Notes: generated by a model not told the origin, from the sequence alone. A DNA stretch of 64,000 nt from Arenimonas sp. GDDSR-1 (GCF_025980345.1 NZ_JAPDUI010000008.1:1-64000); one strand, 5' to 3'. Numbered from the stretch's first letter, positions 16,899-26,112 are shown. Numbers and translations are program-made.

Positions 16899-17621
16899 AT
16901 GGCGGTCAATGATCTGCAAAGCCGTCTGGGGCGCCGACTGCGTTGGCAGAAACAGGCGCATCTGTTGGAAAAACAGGATGTTGTACTCGCGAAGTGGTTG
17001 CCCGTTCTCCGTGACTGGCAGGCCAAACGGCTTGCCGCGAGTTTTGCTCATTTCATGGACGATCCGCGCAAGCAGCCGGCGGCTTCGTTTTTCCTGTCCG
17101 ATCTTTACGGTGATGCCGATTTCATGAAACGTGATGAAGAGGCCGCCAAAATACTGCCGAAGATGTCGCGTCTGCTGCCGGAAAATCTGTTGACCGCAGC
17201 GGTGGATGCCATCGAACTTTCCGTGCTCAGCCATGCCGTCGACATGCGCATGGCCCGTGAGCTGCACAGGACCGGAAAAAAACCGGCGGCACTCGATGCC
17301 GCGCTCTATCAGCAGGCCTACCGCAGCGTCGGTCTGCGCCGGCTGCGTCGACGTCAGATCGATCTGGTGATGGATGTCGGCTCCCGACTGGATGCGGTGG
17401 TTCAAAAGCATGGCATCTCGAAGCTGCTGGCGGCTTCACGCCTGCCGGCACGCATGCTCGGACTACAACACCTGCAGAGCTTTCTGGAACGCGGATTCAG
17501 TGCCTTCAACCATCTCGGCGGCGCCGAGGAGTTCCTGGATGAAATCCACCGTCAGGAAACCTGCATCGCGAAGCGCCTTGCAGCGGGTTCCCCGGATCCG
17601 TTTGCGCCGCCTTTCAGCTGA
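16899..17621 (+). CDS. FFLEELY-motif protein (conserved, function unknown)
   Basis: A 240-residue, mostly helical soluble protein. The segment ASFFLSDLYGDADFMKRD (about 60-77) matches the FFLEELY motif that names a family of uncharacterised proteobacterial proteins. Several Arg/Leu-rich helices follow (LRRLRRRQIDLVMDVG). I chose ATG 16899 because a GGAG lies 11 bases upstream; a GTG at 16887 would sit on that site. It is divergent from the patatin gene, and its end overlaps by eight bases the convergent PHA-system gene, so it is embedded in the lipid-granule neighbourhood. No enzymatic motif is visible. Confidence 0.8.
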   Translation: MAVNDLQSRLGRRLRWQKQAHLLEKQDVVLAKWLPVLRDWQAKRLAASFAHFMDDPRKQPAASFFLSDLYGDADFMKRDEEAAKILPKMSRLLPENLLTAAVDAIELSVLSHAVDMRMARELHRTGKKPAALDAALYQQAYRSVGLRRLRRRQIDLVMDVGSRLDAVVQKHGISKLLAASRLPARMLGLQHLQSFLERGFSAFNHLGGAEEFLDEIHRQETCIAKRLAAGSPDPFAPPFS

Positions 17622-17889
17622 ACTCTTCGTCCAGATAACGTTCGATTTCGCTTTCAATCGGACCTTTGAGCGCCGACAGGAAAAAGCCGAGATCGGCGAA
17701 GACATGAATGGATTTCGGATTCACCTTGATGTGGCCGTCGACCCCAGAACGGCTGAAGTTGAGCATGTTGCCGTCCCATTCGCATTCGACATCGAATTTT
17801 TCAACGATGTGATCGGCGACTTTCTGGACCTTTTTCTTGGCCTTGGCGATTTCAAGGCCGTGCGTGCGTTTGATGTCGATGGCGGCCAT
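17614..17889 (-). CDS. polyhydroxyalkanoic acid system family protein (91 aa)
   Basis: A small alpha/beta protein with the family pattern IDIKRTHGLEIAKAKKKVQKVADHI near the N-terminus and a later GHIKVNPKSIHVFADLGFFLSAL with a C-terminal helix IESEIERYLDEEF. Such proteins are named from their frequent occurrence near PHA genes and are proposed to act at granules; the biochemical role is unknown. Here it is 2-3 kb from the phasin-like gene. It overlaps the FFLEELY gene tail to tail by eight bases. Confidence 0.88.
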   Translation of the reverse strand: MAAIDIKRTHGLEIAKAKKKVQKVADHIVEKFDVECEWDGNMLNFSRSGVDGHIKVNPKSIHVFADLGFFLSALKGPIESEIERYLDEEFS

Positions 17890-17981
17890 GGGCTTCCCGT
17901 AAACCTGCGAAGCCTAGAAAATACAATGAAATTGTCGGTTTGTCAGGCCGGATATGGTAAATTTCCAAAAAAGGTCGATCT

Positions 17982-18782
17982 ATGCAATGGCTTCTGAACA
18001 TCCCCGGACAAACTGCCGTCCTCGTCGGTGACACTCCCGTGCGTGTCGGCTCCGATCCGGCCTCGGAGATTTATCTGGCGCAGCCCGGCGTTGCCCCCGT
18101 GCATGCCCGTCTGCTTCCGGATGCCGGCGGTGTTCTGTGGATCGAGCCGGCTTCCGATGAGGCCGCGGCCGTGCACGTCAACGGCCGGCGGATCGTGCGC
18201 GCGGCGATGCTTGCACCCGGTGATGATCTGCATTTGGGAACCTGCGCGTTGCGGGTCTGTTCCGCGCAAAAACCGGACGCCGCCCGGCGCCCTGCGGAAC
18301 AGCCGATCAATTTTTCGGGCAGGGTGGTGTTGCGCATGCTGACCGGTGCCGATACCGGACGGGCCCATGTGATGGTCAACAGCCTGTGCATCGGACGCTC
18401 TGATCTGTCCGAAGTACGCATCGACGATTCCGCGCTGGCCGAACGTCAAATTCTGCTGCAACGGCAGGGCAATGACATTTTCGCCAAGAATCTCAGCCCG
18501 GTGCTGGAAATGCGTATCAACGGATGGGTCTGTGAAGAGGCCCTGCTGCAGACCGGTGCGCGCATTGCCATCGAGCAGCATCGGTTCCGTCTGGAAGGAC
18601 CCTGCAACGATGCCCAGCCCGTTTCCGGCCCTGAAATCGTCGAGACCGTGCATTTATCGGAGTCGCCGGCTCCGGATATTGCACCGGTCAAGCGTATATT
18701 CAGTCCGGCGCAGTGGATTCTTCTGGCGGCAGCGATTGCCATCTCCGCGGTTTTCATCATTCTGCTGAGTTTTTCGCCGTAA
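17982..18782 (+). CDS. tail-anchored protein with two FHA-like domains
   Basis: The 266-residue protein shows two forkhead-associated-like folds, about residues 15-85 and 125-200, joined by a short linker, and a single C-terminal membrane segment (about 240-262: AQWILLAAAIAISAVFIILLS) with almost nothing after it. The second FHA keeps the phosphothreonine-binding Gly-Arg-Ser (CIGRSDLSE) but reads LAERQI where a Ser-x-x-His is common; the first reads VGSDPAS without the Arg but keeps PVHARL. The N-terminal bulk should be cytosolic. No kinase or phosphatase gene lies nearby. An AAGG ribosome-binding site precedes ATG 17982. Confidence 0.8.
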   Translation: MQWLLNIPGQTAVLVGDTPVRVGSDPASEIYLAQPGVAPVHARLLPDAGGVLWIEPASDEAAAVHVNGRRIVRAAMLAPGDDLHLGTCALRVCSAQKPDAARRPAEQPINFSGRVVLRMLTGADTGRAHVMVNSLCIGRSDLSEVRIDDSALAERQILLQRQGNDIFAKNLSPVLEMRINGWVCEEALLQTGARIAIEQHRFRLEGPCNDAQPVSGPEIVETVHLSESPAPDIAPVKRIFSPAQWILLAAAIAISAVFIILLSFSP

Positions 18783-18862
18783 TTTAAGGAAAATCCGTGA
18801 AATGGGTTTCGCAGGCCAAGCCCTGCGTGATAGGCTAGAACCCATATTTCATGGAGTTTTTT

Positions 18863-19948
18863 ATGTCGCGCGCGTTCAATTTCAGTGCCGGTCCGGCCAC
18901 TTTGCCCGAATCCGTTCTCGTTCAGGTCCGGGAGGAACTGCTGGAATGGCAGGGCGAGCGCGCTTCGGTCATGGAAGTGAGCCACCGCGGCAAGGCCTTC
19001 ATCGATTGCGCCGCCCAGGCCGAGGCCGATCTGCGGCATCTGCTCGGCGTTACGGATGAGTATGCCGTGCTGTTCCTGCAGGGCGGAGCCACGACTGTGT
19101 CGGCACTTCTGCCGATGAATCTGGCCCGGGCCGACCAGGCCGGCGAATACCTGTTGACCGGCCATTGGGGTGAAAAGGCACTCGAAAATGCAAAGGCCTC
19201 GCTGGCTACGCATGTCGTTGCCAGCGATAAGATCAACGCCTATCGGAACATACCGGAAGCCTCAGCCTGGCAGCGTGCCGGCAATGCGGCTTACTTCCAT
19301 TACACCTCCAATGAAACCATCCACGGCGTCGAGTTCGCGGATATCCCGGATTCCGGCGATGTGCCGCTTGTGGCCGATTTCTCCTCCAACTTCCTGGCGC
19401 GTCCGGTGGATGTCAGCCGCTTCGGCATGATCTATGCCGGCGCCCAGAAGAACCTCGGACCGGCCGGCATCACCATCGCGGTCATCCGCCGTGACCTGCT
19501 CGGCCGCCACGGCCGTGATCTGCCGCCGATTTTCGAATGGCAGAACCAGGTCAAGAACGATTCGATGTTCAATACGCCGCCGACATTCCCCTGGTATGTG
19601 GTCGGTCTGGTGCTGAAATGGATGATCGCCGAAGGCGGCACCGAAGCCTTCGCGCGCCGCAATGCCGAGAAAGCCGCATTGCTGTACAAGACCATCGACG
19701 GCTCCGGAGGTTTTTACCGGAACGAAGTCGCGGTATCGGCGCGCTCGACCATGAACGTGCCCTTCATGCTGAAAGACGAGGCCCTGGACAAGGCGTTTCT
19801 GAAAGAGAGCGAATCTGCCGGGCTGATGGGGCTGAAAGGCCATCGCGCACTCGGCGGCATGCGGGCCTCGATTTACAATGCCATGCCCGTGGCCGGAGTC
19901 CGGGCCTTGGCCGATTTCATGAACGATTTCGCGGTGCGCCATGGCTGA
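18863..19948 (+). CDS. serC: phosphoserine aminotransferase
   Basis: A PLP enzyme that transaminates 3-phosphohydroxypyruvate with glutamate in serine synthesis and also serves pyridoxal phosphate synthesis. It starts MSRAFNFSAGPATLPE, the standard SerC opening; a GGAG seven bases upstream supports ATG 18863 over the in-frame ATG at 18851. The PLP lysine is Lys196 in GAQKNLGPAG. At 361 residues it is normal length. The end overlaps pheA by eight bases, so it leads the serC-pheA-hisC-aroA-cmk-rpsA series known from Pseudomonas and relatives. Confidence 0.96.
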   Translation: MSRAFNFSAGPATLPESVLVQVREELLEWQGERASVMEVSHRGKAFIDCAAQAEADLRHLLGVTDEYAVLFLQGGATTVSALLPMNLARADQAGEYLLTGHWGEKALENAKASLATHVVASDKINAYRNIPEASAWQRAGNAAYFHYTSNETIHGVEFADIPDSGDVPLVADFSSNFLARPVDVSRFGMIYAGAQKNLGPAGITIAVIRRDLLGRHGRDLPPIFEWQNQVKNDSMFNTPPTFPWYVVGLVLKWMIAEGGTEAFARRNAEKAALLYKTIDGSGGFYRNEVAVSARSTMNVPFMLKDEALDKAFLKESESAGLMGLKGHRALGGMRASIYNAMPVAGVRALADFMNDFAVRHG

Positions 19949-21113
19949 GCGTGCGGGAAAGCCGCCTTCGAAGAAGAAACCGGCCGACAAGTCCGCGAAT
20001 AAAGCCGGCAAGAACGGCGCATCGCCGGCCGGCAATCCGGAGAAACTGCAGGAAGTACGCGCCCAGATCGACGGCATCGACCGGCAGATCCAGGAGCTGA
20101 TCACCCAGCGCGCGACCTGGGCGTCCAAAGTGCGTGCCGCCAAGGGCGAGCTGCGTGCGGCGGTCGAATACTACCGGCCCGAGCGCGAATCGCAGATTCT
20201 GCGGCGCGTGCTCGACCGCAATCAGGGCCCGCTCAGCAACGAAGTCCTTCTGCGCCTGTTCCGTGAAATCATGTCGGCCTGTCTTGCCCAGCAGGAACCT
20301 CTGAAGGTCGGTTTCCTCGGTCCGGAGGGCACGTTTTCCCAGCAGGCCCTGCACAAGCACTTCGGACATTCCGCGCGATCCCTGCCGCTGGCCAGCATCG
20401 AAGAGGTCTTCCAGGAAATCGAAAGCGGCAATGCCGATTTCGGCGTCGTGCCGGTCGAGAATTCAGGTCAGGGCACCATCCAGTCCACGCTCGACATGTT
20501 CCTGACCTCCAAACTCAAGATCTGCGGCGAAGTCGAACTGCGCGTGCATCAGCACCTGCTGTCCCGCACCGGCAGGCTCGAGGACATCGAGCGCGTGTAT
20601 TCGCACCCGCAGTCGCTGGCGCAGTGCAAGGCTTGGCTGCGCGCGAACCTGCCGCATGCCGAAAAAATCGCCGTATCCAGCAATGCCGAAGCCGCACGCC
20701 GGGCCCGCATCGCCGATGATGCCGCCGCCATCGCCGGCGAAACCGCCGGTCATGTGTACGGACTGAAGGTCCTTGCTGGACCGATCGAGGACCGGCAGGA
20801 CAACACCACGCGTTTTCTGGTCATCGGCCGGGAGTTCTTCACTCCCTCCGGACACGATCGTACCTCGCTGCTGGTGTTCGTGCGCGACCAGCCCGGCGCC
20901 CTGTACAGCGTGCTGAGTCCATTCGCCAAGCATGGTGTCAGCATGAACCGCATCGAATCGCGCCCGGCACACAGCGGCCGTTGGCAATATGTGTTCTTCA
21001 TCGATGTCAGCGGCCATGTCGAAGATGAAAACGTGGCGAAGGCCATGTCGGAACTCGGCGAGTTCGCCTCCGATGTGGTGGTGCTGGGATCCTATCCGGT
21101 TGCCCTGCTGTAA
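19941..21113 (+). CDS. pheA: bifunctional chorismate mutase / prephenate dehydratase (P-protein)
   Basis: This 390-residue protein carries a lysine-rich leader of about 30 residues, an AroQ chorismate mutase domain (about 33-120: EKLQEVRAQIDGIDRQIQELI), a prephenate dehydratase domain (about 122-300: VGFLGPEGTFSQQAL, VVPVENSGQGTI) and a C-terminal ACT domain with the phenylalanine-sensing ESRP motif (RIESRPAHSGRWQYVFFID). It converts chorismate through prephenate to phenylpyruvate, with feedback by phenylalanine expected from the ACT domain. It overlaps serC, and hisC begins two bases after its stop. Confidence 0.96.
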   Translation: MAERAGKPPSKKKPADKSANKAGKNGASPAGNPEKLQEVRAQIDGIDRQIQELITQRATWASKVRAAKGELRAAVEYYRPERESQILRRVLDRNQGPLSNEVLLRLFREIMSACLAQQEPLKVGFLGPEGTFSQQALHKHFGHSARSLPLASIEEVFQEIESGNADFGVVPVENSGQGTIQSTLDMFLTSKLKICGEVELRVHQHLLSRTGRLEDIERVYSHPQSLAQCKAWLRANLPHAEKIAVSSNAEAARRARIADDAAAIAGETAGHVYGLKVLAGPIEDRQDNTTRFLVIGREFFTPSGHDRTSLLVFVRDQPGALYSVLSPFAKHGVSMNRIESRPAHSGRWQYVFFIDVSGHVEDENVAKAMSELGEFASDVVVLGSYPVALL

Positions 21114-21115
21114 GC

Positions 21116-22243
21116 ATGGCCGGCACTCCCGATTTCAAGGCTCTGGCCAACCCGGCCATGCGGAATCTTTCCGCCTATGATCCCGGTCATGACATTCCCG
21201 CGCTTCGCCGCCGCTTCGCCGGGGCCGGCGGGCTGCTCGAGCTGGGCTCCAACGAAAATCCGTTCGGACCGTCGCCCTCGGTGATTCCGGCCATCCAGGC
21301 CGAGTTGGCGCAGCTGCACCGTTACCCCGATCCGGCCGGAAACGCCTTGAAACGCGCCATTGCCCGATCACAGGGCGTTGGCGAGCAGCACATCATGCTC
21401 GGCAACGGCTCGCATGAATTGCTGATGCAGTTGGCGCAGGTGTTTACCGGACCCGACGACGAGGTGCTGCTGAGCCGCTATTGTTTTGCGGTCTATCCCA
21501 TCGCGGCGAAAGCCGCCGGCGCGCTGCCGGTCTATGCCGATGCCTATCCGGCGGACCATGCCATGGCGCTCGGTCATGACCTCGATGCGCTGGCCGCCGC
21601 GATTACGCCACGCACCAAACTGATCTGCTTCGCCAATCCCAATAATCCGACCGGAACCTGGTTCGGCAGCCGGCAACTCATCGATTTCCTCGACCGTGTG
21701 CCGCCCGAGGTGCTGGTGCTTGTCGATGAAGCCTATATCGAGTACGTTTCCGATCCTGCGCTGGGCAGCGCCTTGGCGCTGTGCACGCGCTATCCGAACC
21801 TGATCGTGGCACGGACCTTTTCCAAGGCGTATGGTCTGGCCGGGCTGCGTGTCGGGTACCTCATCGCCGAGCCGTCCGTATTGGCGCTGTTGGAGCCGGT
21901 CCGCGAATCATTCAATGTGAATGCCCTGGCTTTGGCGGCGTCCGAGGCGGCCCTTGCCGATGGACCCCACCTGCAGAAGGTGGTCGCCCGGACGCAGGAA
22001 CAACGCGAGTGGCTGTCAGCGGCTTTACGTGGACTCGGACTGCGTGTGTCGCCATCGCAGACCAATTTTCTGTTGGTGCATTTCGGGCCCGAAACACCGG
22101 CCATCGAGCAGGTCCTGCTTCAGCAGGGAATCGTGGTCCGGCCCATGGGCGGATACGGGCTGGGCGAATACCTACGCATTACGGTGGCGGACCGCTCTGA
22201 AAATGAGCGTCTGATGGCCGCGCTGAAGGCGGTGCGGCCATGA
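21116..22243 (+). CDS. hisC: histidinol-phosphate / aromatic aminotransferase
   Basis: A fold-type I PLP aminotransferase of 375 residues. It contains LGSNENPFGPSP near the start, CFANPNNPTGTW, VDEAYIEYV, the PLP lysine Lys237 in RTFSKAYGLAGLRVGY, and the substrate-carboxylate arginine region EYLRITV at the end. Family knowledge: HisC acts on imidazoleacetol phosphate and, when placed with pheA and aroA, often on prephenate or phenylpyruvate. It overlaps aroA by four bases. No histidine operon gene is near, which favours the broad-specificity aromatic role. Confidence 0.93.
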   Translation: MAGTPDFKALANPAMRNLSAYDPGHDIPALRRRFAGAGGLLELGSNENPFGPSPSVIPAIQAELAQLHRYPDPAGNALKRAIARSQGVGEQHIMLGNGSHELLMQLAQVFTGPDDEVLLSRYCFAVYPIAAKAAGALPVYADAYPADHAMALGHDLDALAAAITPRTKLICFANPNNPTGTWFGSRQLIDFLDRVPPEVLVLVDEAYIEYVSDPALGSALALCTRYPNLIVARTFSKAYGLAGLRVGYLIAEPSVLALLEPVRESFNVNALALAASEAALADGPHLQKVVARTQEQREWLSAALRGLGLRVSPSQTNFLLVHFGPETPAIEQVLLQQGIVVRPMGGYGLGEYLRITVADRSENERLMAALKAVRP

Positions 22244-23538
22244 GCCTGAACTGGACGGCATCGCGCTCAGCCGGTCTGGCCGGCAGCTTCCAGGTGCCCG
22301 GCGATAAATCGATTTCCCACCGGGCGGTCATGTTCGGTGCATTGGCCGAGGGAACAACCCGTATCCACGGCTTTCTGGAAGGCGAAGACACCCGTGCCAC
22401 GGCACGCATTTTCAGCCAGCTCGGGGTGCGCATTGACATACCGGATACGCAATCCCGGGTCATCCATGGCGTAGGCCTGCATGGCCTGCGTGCCAGCACT
22501 GAGGTGCTTGACTGCGGAAATGCCGGAACCGGCATGCGGTTGCTGTCCGGACTGCTGTGTGCCCAGGCCTTTGACAGCGTCCTGACCGGGGATGCCTCCC
22601 TGTCGCAGCGCCCGATGGCACGGGTCATCGGCAAACTGGAAGCGATGGGTGCCCGCATTACCGCGCGTGACGGAAATTACGCGCCGCTGCATATCCATGG
22701 CGGCCAGCAGTTGAAGCCGGTTGTGATTGATACCGGCGTGGCCAGCGCGCAAGTCAAATCCGCCTTGCTGTTCGCGGCGATGTATGCGGACGGCGAATCG
22801 GTCATCACCGAACCGCGGCCGACCCGCGATTACACCGAAGCCATGCTCAAATCGTTCGGCTGGCCGGTCACCTACGGTCCCGGACGGGTCCAGATCCGGG
22901 GCGGCGGCCGTCTTCAAGCCGGCGATATTCGGATTCCGGGCGATATTTCTTCCGCGGCATTTTTCATCACCGCCGCACTTCTGATTCCGGGTTCCGACAT
23001 CACCTTGGAGAATATCGGCATCAATCCGCGCCGCACCGGGATTTTGCAGGCGCTGCGACTGATGGGCGGCCGCATCGAGGTGATCAATGCCCGGGAGCAG
23101 GGCGGGGAACCGGTGGCCGATCTGCGCGTCCGGCATTCGGACTTGAAGGCAATCGATCTGCCGGAAAGCCTGGTTCCCGACATGATCGACGAATGCCCGA
23201 TTTTTTTCGTGGCGGCCGCACTGGCCGAAGGCACCACCCGTGCCCGGGGCTTGGCCGAGTTGCGGGTCAAGGAGTCCGATCGGATTGCCAGCATGGTGGC
23301 GGGCTTGCGGGCCATGGGCATTGCGGTTGAAGACACCCCGGAGAGCGTCACCATTACCGGCGGTATCTTGCATGGTGCCGCCATCGACAGTCACGACGAC
23401 CACCGGATTGCCATGAGTTTCGCCGTGGCGGCGCAATGCGCGTCCGGACAGACCCTGATCCGCGATTGCGACAATGTGGCGACTTCCTTCCCCGGATTCG
23501 TCGATTTGGCGCGTTCAGCGGGTATGATTCTTGAATGA
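22240..23538 (+). CDS. aroA: 3-phosphoshikimate 1-carboxyvinyltransferase (EPSP synthase), class II-like
   Basis: This 432-residue two-domain enzyme joins shikimate-3-phosphate and PEP on the chorismate pathway. Visible active-site segments are GDKSISHRAVMFGALAEG (about 20-37), DCGNAGTGMRLLSGLL, GDASLSQRPMARVIGKL, DISSAAFFITAAL and LRVKESDRI near the end. GDASLSxRPM resembles class II and Gram-positive enzymes rather than the ERPIGHLVD form of E. coli AroA. Its start overlaps hisC (ATGA). tyrA, which sits between hisC and aroA in Pseudomonas, is absent here. Confidence 0.95.
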   Translation: MSLNWTASRSAGLAGSFQVPGDKSISHRAVMFGALAEGTTRIHGFLEGEDTRATARIFSQLGVRIDIPDTQSRVIHGVGLHGLRASTEVLDCGNAGTGMRLLSGLLCAQAFDSVLTGDASLSQRPMARVIGKLEAMGARITARDGNYAPLHIHGGQQLKPVVIDTGVASAQVKSALLFAAMYADGESVITEPRPTRDYTEAMLKSFGWPVTYGPGRVQIRGGGRLQAGDIRIPGDISSAAFFITAALLIPGSDITLENIGINPRRTGILQALRLMGGRIEVINAREQGGEPVADLRVRHSDLKAIDLPESLVPDMIDECPIFFVAAALAEGTTRARGLAELRVKESDRIASMVAGLRAMGIAVEDTPESVTITGGILHGAAIDSHDDHRIAMSFAVAAQCASGQTLIRDCDNVATSFPGFVDLARSAGMILE

Positions 23539-23570
23539 GGGCTTAATTGCCCGCGCCTTTCGGAGAGCCC

Positions 23571-24257
23571 ATGTCGCACATTTCAGTCCCTGTGGTGACC
23601 ATTGACGGACCGGCTGGAGCCGGGAAAGGCACGGTCAGCCGGCTGGTGGCCCAAGCCCTGGGATGGGCCTACCTGGACTCCGGCGCCCTGTACCGGGCGG
23701 TCGGGATTGCCGCTGCATGGGAAGGGATCGGCTTGGATGAGCCGGAGCAGTTGGCGGCATGCGCAGCTCGAACAGACATTAAGTTCGTTACTCAAGCTAC
23801 TGATGAACCTAAAATAATTGTCAATGGAAAAGAAGCGACCGACGATATCCGTTCGGAATTAGCCGGCTCCATGGCGTCGGCTTTGGCCGCCCAGCCGGAG
23901 GTCCGTACGGCCTTGGTCCTGCTGCAGCGGAGCTTCCGGGCGCCGCCGGGACTGGTCGCCGATGGTCGCGATATGGGCACGGTCATCTTTCCTGATGCCC
24001 CGTACAAGTTCTTCCTGACCGCCAGTCCCATGGAGCGTGCCCAGAGACGGCATAAGCAGTTGATGGAAAAAGGAGTTTCTGTTAAACTTGACGACCTATT
24101 GCACGAAATCGTGGCCCGTGATGAACGTGATGCGAACCGTGCGGTGGCGCCGTTGAAGCCGGCCGATGATGCCATCATCATCGACTCGACATCCCTGCCC
24201 ATCGCTGCGGTCATCGATCGGATCCTTTCCGTTCTGCCGTCACATTACCGCTCGTAA
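23571..24257 (+). CDS. cmk: cytidylate kinase
   Basis: A 228-residue P-loop kinase ([13 protein letters not shown], about residues 11-23) that phosphorylates CMP and dCMP. Other landmarks are [35 protein letters not shown] and [28 protein letters not shown] 23571 was chosen for the CGGAGAG ribosome-binding site and the family start. Bases 23761-23850 are AT-rich compared with the rest of the gene (24 G or C in the 60 bases from 23761), although the reading frame and motifs continue normally. It stands between aroA and rpsA, the usual context. Confidence 0.95.
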   Translation: MSHISVPVVTIDGPAGAGKGTVSRLVAQALGWAYLDSGALYRAVGIAAAWEGIGLDEPEQLAACAARTDIKFVTQATDEPKIIVNGKEATDDIRSELAGSMASALAAQPEVRTALVLLQRSFRAPPGLVADGRDMGTVIFPDAPYKFFLTASPMERAQRRHKQLMEKGVSVKLDDLLHEIVARDERDANRAVAPLKPADDAIIIDSTSLPIAAVIDRILSVLPSHYRS

Positions 24258-24326
24258 GCGGGTTTCCGGTTCTGCAATAGGACAGGCCTCTGCCCCGGCA
24301 GGGATTTTCAACGTGCATCCGCACAC

Positions 24327-24358
24327 AACAGGTGGGTTGCCTAATCCGGCAACCTGTT
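24327..24358 (+). promoter_or_regulatory. rpsA leader hairpin
   Basis: In the 121-base cmk-rpsA gap, AACAGGT...GGTTGCC pairs with GGCAACCTGTT around a TAATCC loop: a perfect 7-base upper stem extended below a small bulge. It ends 20 bases before the rpsA start. There is no T-tract, so it is not a typical terminator. Structured leaders mediate S1 autoregulation in other Gammaproteobacteria, and this is a candidate for the same role. Confidence 0.5.
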
Positions 24359-24378
24359 CATCAACTCGAGAGTTAATC

Positions 24379-26058
24379 ATGACCGAATCATTTGCAGAAC
24401 TGTTTGAGCAAAGCCAAACATCCCTTAACAACCTGAAATCCGGCGCCATCGTTACCGGCACCGTGGAAGAAATCCGCGCCGACGTCGTCGTCGTCAACGT
24501 CGGCCTGAAGTCGGAAGGCGTCATCGACATCAATCAGTTCCGCAACGAACAGGGCGAAATCGAAGTCGCCGTGGGCGACATCGTCAAGGTCGCGTTGGAA
24601 GCCGTCGAGAACGGTTTCGGCGAAACCATCCTTTCCCGTGACAAGGCGAAAAAAGCGCTGGTCTGGGACGAATTGGAAACCGTCATGGACGCCGGCGAAA
24701 TCGTCACCGGCCGTATCAGCGGCAAAGTCAAAGGCGGCTTCACGGTCGATATCCGCGAAGTGCGCGCCTTCCTGCCCGGCTCCCTGGTGGATGTGCGCCC
24801 CGTGCGCGACCCGGGTTACCTGGAAGGCAAGGAACTGGAATTCAAGATCATCAAGCTCGACCGCAAACGCAACAACGTCGTTGTGTCGCGCCGCGCCGTG
24901 GTTGAAACCGAAAACAGCGCCGAACGCGAGCAGATGCTGGAACGCCTGACCGAAGGCACCATCGTCACCGGCGTGGTCAAGAACCTCACCGATTACGGCG
25001 CATTCGTCGATCTCGGCGGCGTCGACGGCCTGTTGCACATCACCGACATGGCCTGGAAACGCGTCCGTCATCCGTCCGAAGTGGTCAACGTCGGCGACGA
25101 ACTGCAGGTCCGCGTACTGAAGTACGACCGCGAACGTAACCGCGTTTCGCTGGGCCTCAAGCAGCTGGGCGAAGATCCGTGGGAAAACATCGCGCGTCGC
25201 TACCCGGCCAACACCCGCGCTTTCGGCAAGGTCTCCAACGTCACCGATTACGGTGCATTCGTGGAAATCGAACCGGGCGTCGAGGGTCTGGTGCACGTGT
25301 CCGAAATGGATTGGACCAACAAGAACGTCAACCCGAGCAAGGTCGTCCAGCTGGGCGATGACGTCGAAGTCATGGTTCTGGACGTCGACGCCGAACGCCG
25401 CCGCATTTCGCTCGGCATCAAGCAGTGCGTGTCCAATCCGTGGGAAGCTTTCGCCGCCATCTACAAGAAAGGCGACAAGGTTTCCGGCCAGATCAAGTCG
25501 ATCACCGATTTCGGCGTGTTCATCGGTCTGGACGGCGGCATCGACGGCCTGATCCACCTGTCCGACATCTCCTGGAGCTCGACCGGCGAAGAAGCCGTGC
25601 GCGAACTCAAGAAGGGCGACACCCTGGAAGCCGTCGTTCTGGCGGTCGATCCGGAACGCGAGCGCATTTCGCTGGGCGTCAAGCAGCTTGAACAGGACCC
25701 GATGGGCCAGTTCACCGCGAACACCCAGAAAGGCGCCATCGTCAAGGGCACCGTGCGCGAAGTCGACGCCAAGGGCGCCGTCATCGATCTCGAAGGCGGA
25801 CTCGAAGGCTACGTGAAAGCCAACGACATCGCCAAAGAGCGCATCGAAGACGCCAGTCAGCACCTGAAAGTGGGCGATGTGATCGAAGCCAAGTACATCG
25901 GCAACGACCGCAAAGGCCGCGTCATGCAGCTGTCCATCCGTGCCAAAGATGAAGCCGAACTGCAGGAAAGCCTGGCTGAAGTGAACAAGGCCGATGCTTC
26001 CAGCGGTACCACCAAGCTGGGCGCGCTGCTGCGTGAACAGATGGGTAAAGGCGAGTAA
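24379..26058 (+). CDS. rpsA: 30S ribosomal protein bS1
   Basis: A 559-residue protein beginning [13 protein letters not shown], the usual bS1 start. Six S1 (OB-fold) repeats follow: two degenerate ones that bind the ribosome, then four with the [16 protein letters not shown]-type RNA-binding core (for example [21 protein letters not shown]). It helps bind and unfold mRNA on the 30S subunit. It is preceded by a leader hairpin and followed by a 12-base stem-loop before ihfB. Length and repeat number match E. coli S1. Confidence 0.97.
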   Translation: MTESFAELFEQSQTSLNNLKSGAIVTGTVEEIRADVVVVNVGLKSEGVIDINQFRNEQGEIEVAVGDIVKVALEAVENGFGETILSRDKAKKALVWDELETVMDAGEIVTGRISGKVKGGFTVDIREVRAFLPGSLVDVRPVRDPGYLEGKELEFKIIKLDRKRNNVVVSRRAVVETENSAEREQMLERLTEGTIVTGVVKNLTDYGAFVDLGGVDGLLHITDMAWKRVRHPSEVVNVGDELQVRVLKYDRERNRVSLGLKQLGEDPWENIARRYPANTRAFGKVSNVTDYGAFVEIEPGVEGLVHVSEMDWTNKNVNPSKVVQLGDDVEVMVLDVDAERRRISLGIKQCVSNPWEAFAAIYKKGDKVSGQIKSITDFGVFIGLDGGIDGLIHLSDISWSSTGEEAVRELKKGDTLEAVVLAVDPERERISLGVKQLEQDPMGQFTANTQKGAIVKGTVREVDAKGAVIDLEGGLEGYVKANDIAKERIEDASQHLKVGDVIEAKYIGNDRKGRVMQLSIRAKDEAELQESLAEVNKADASSGTTKLGALLREQMGKGE

Positions 26059-26067
26059 TTAAGCACC

Positions 26068-26098
26068 ATCCGGTCCGGCGCAAGCCGGACCGGATTTT
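26068..26098 (+). terminator. stem-loop terminator after rpsA
   Basis: ATCCGGTCCGGC, loop GCAA, GCCGGACCGGAT, then TTTT: a perfect 12-base stem ten bases after the rpsA stop and 15 bases before the ihfB start. The short T-tract suggests partial termination, setting ihfB expression below rpsA, unless ihfB has its own promoter. Confidence 0.75.
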
Positions 26099-26112
26099 AC
26101 CGGGTAACCAAC

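Noticed and set aside
24327-24358. Riboswitch before rpsA
   Set aside because: Only a simple hairpin is present; no known aptamer core could be seen, and a ribosomal-protein leader is the simpler reading.
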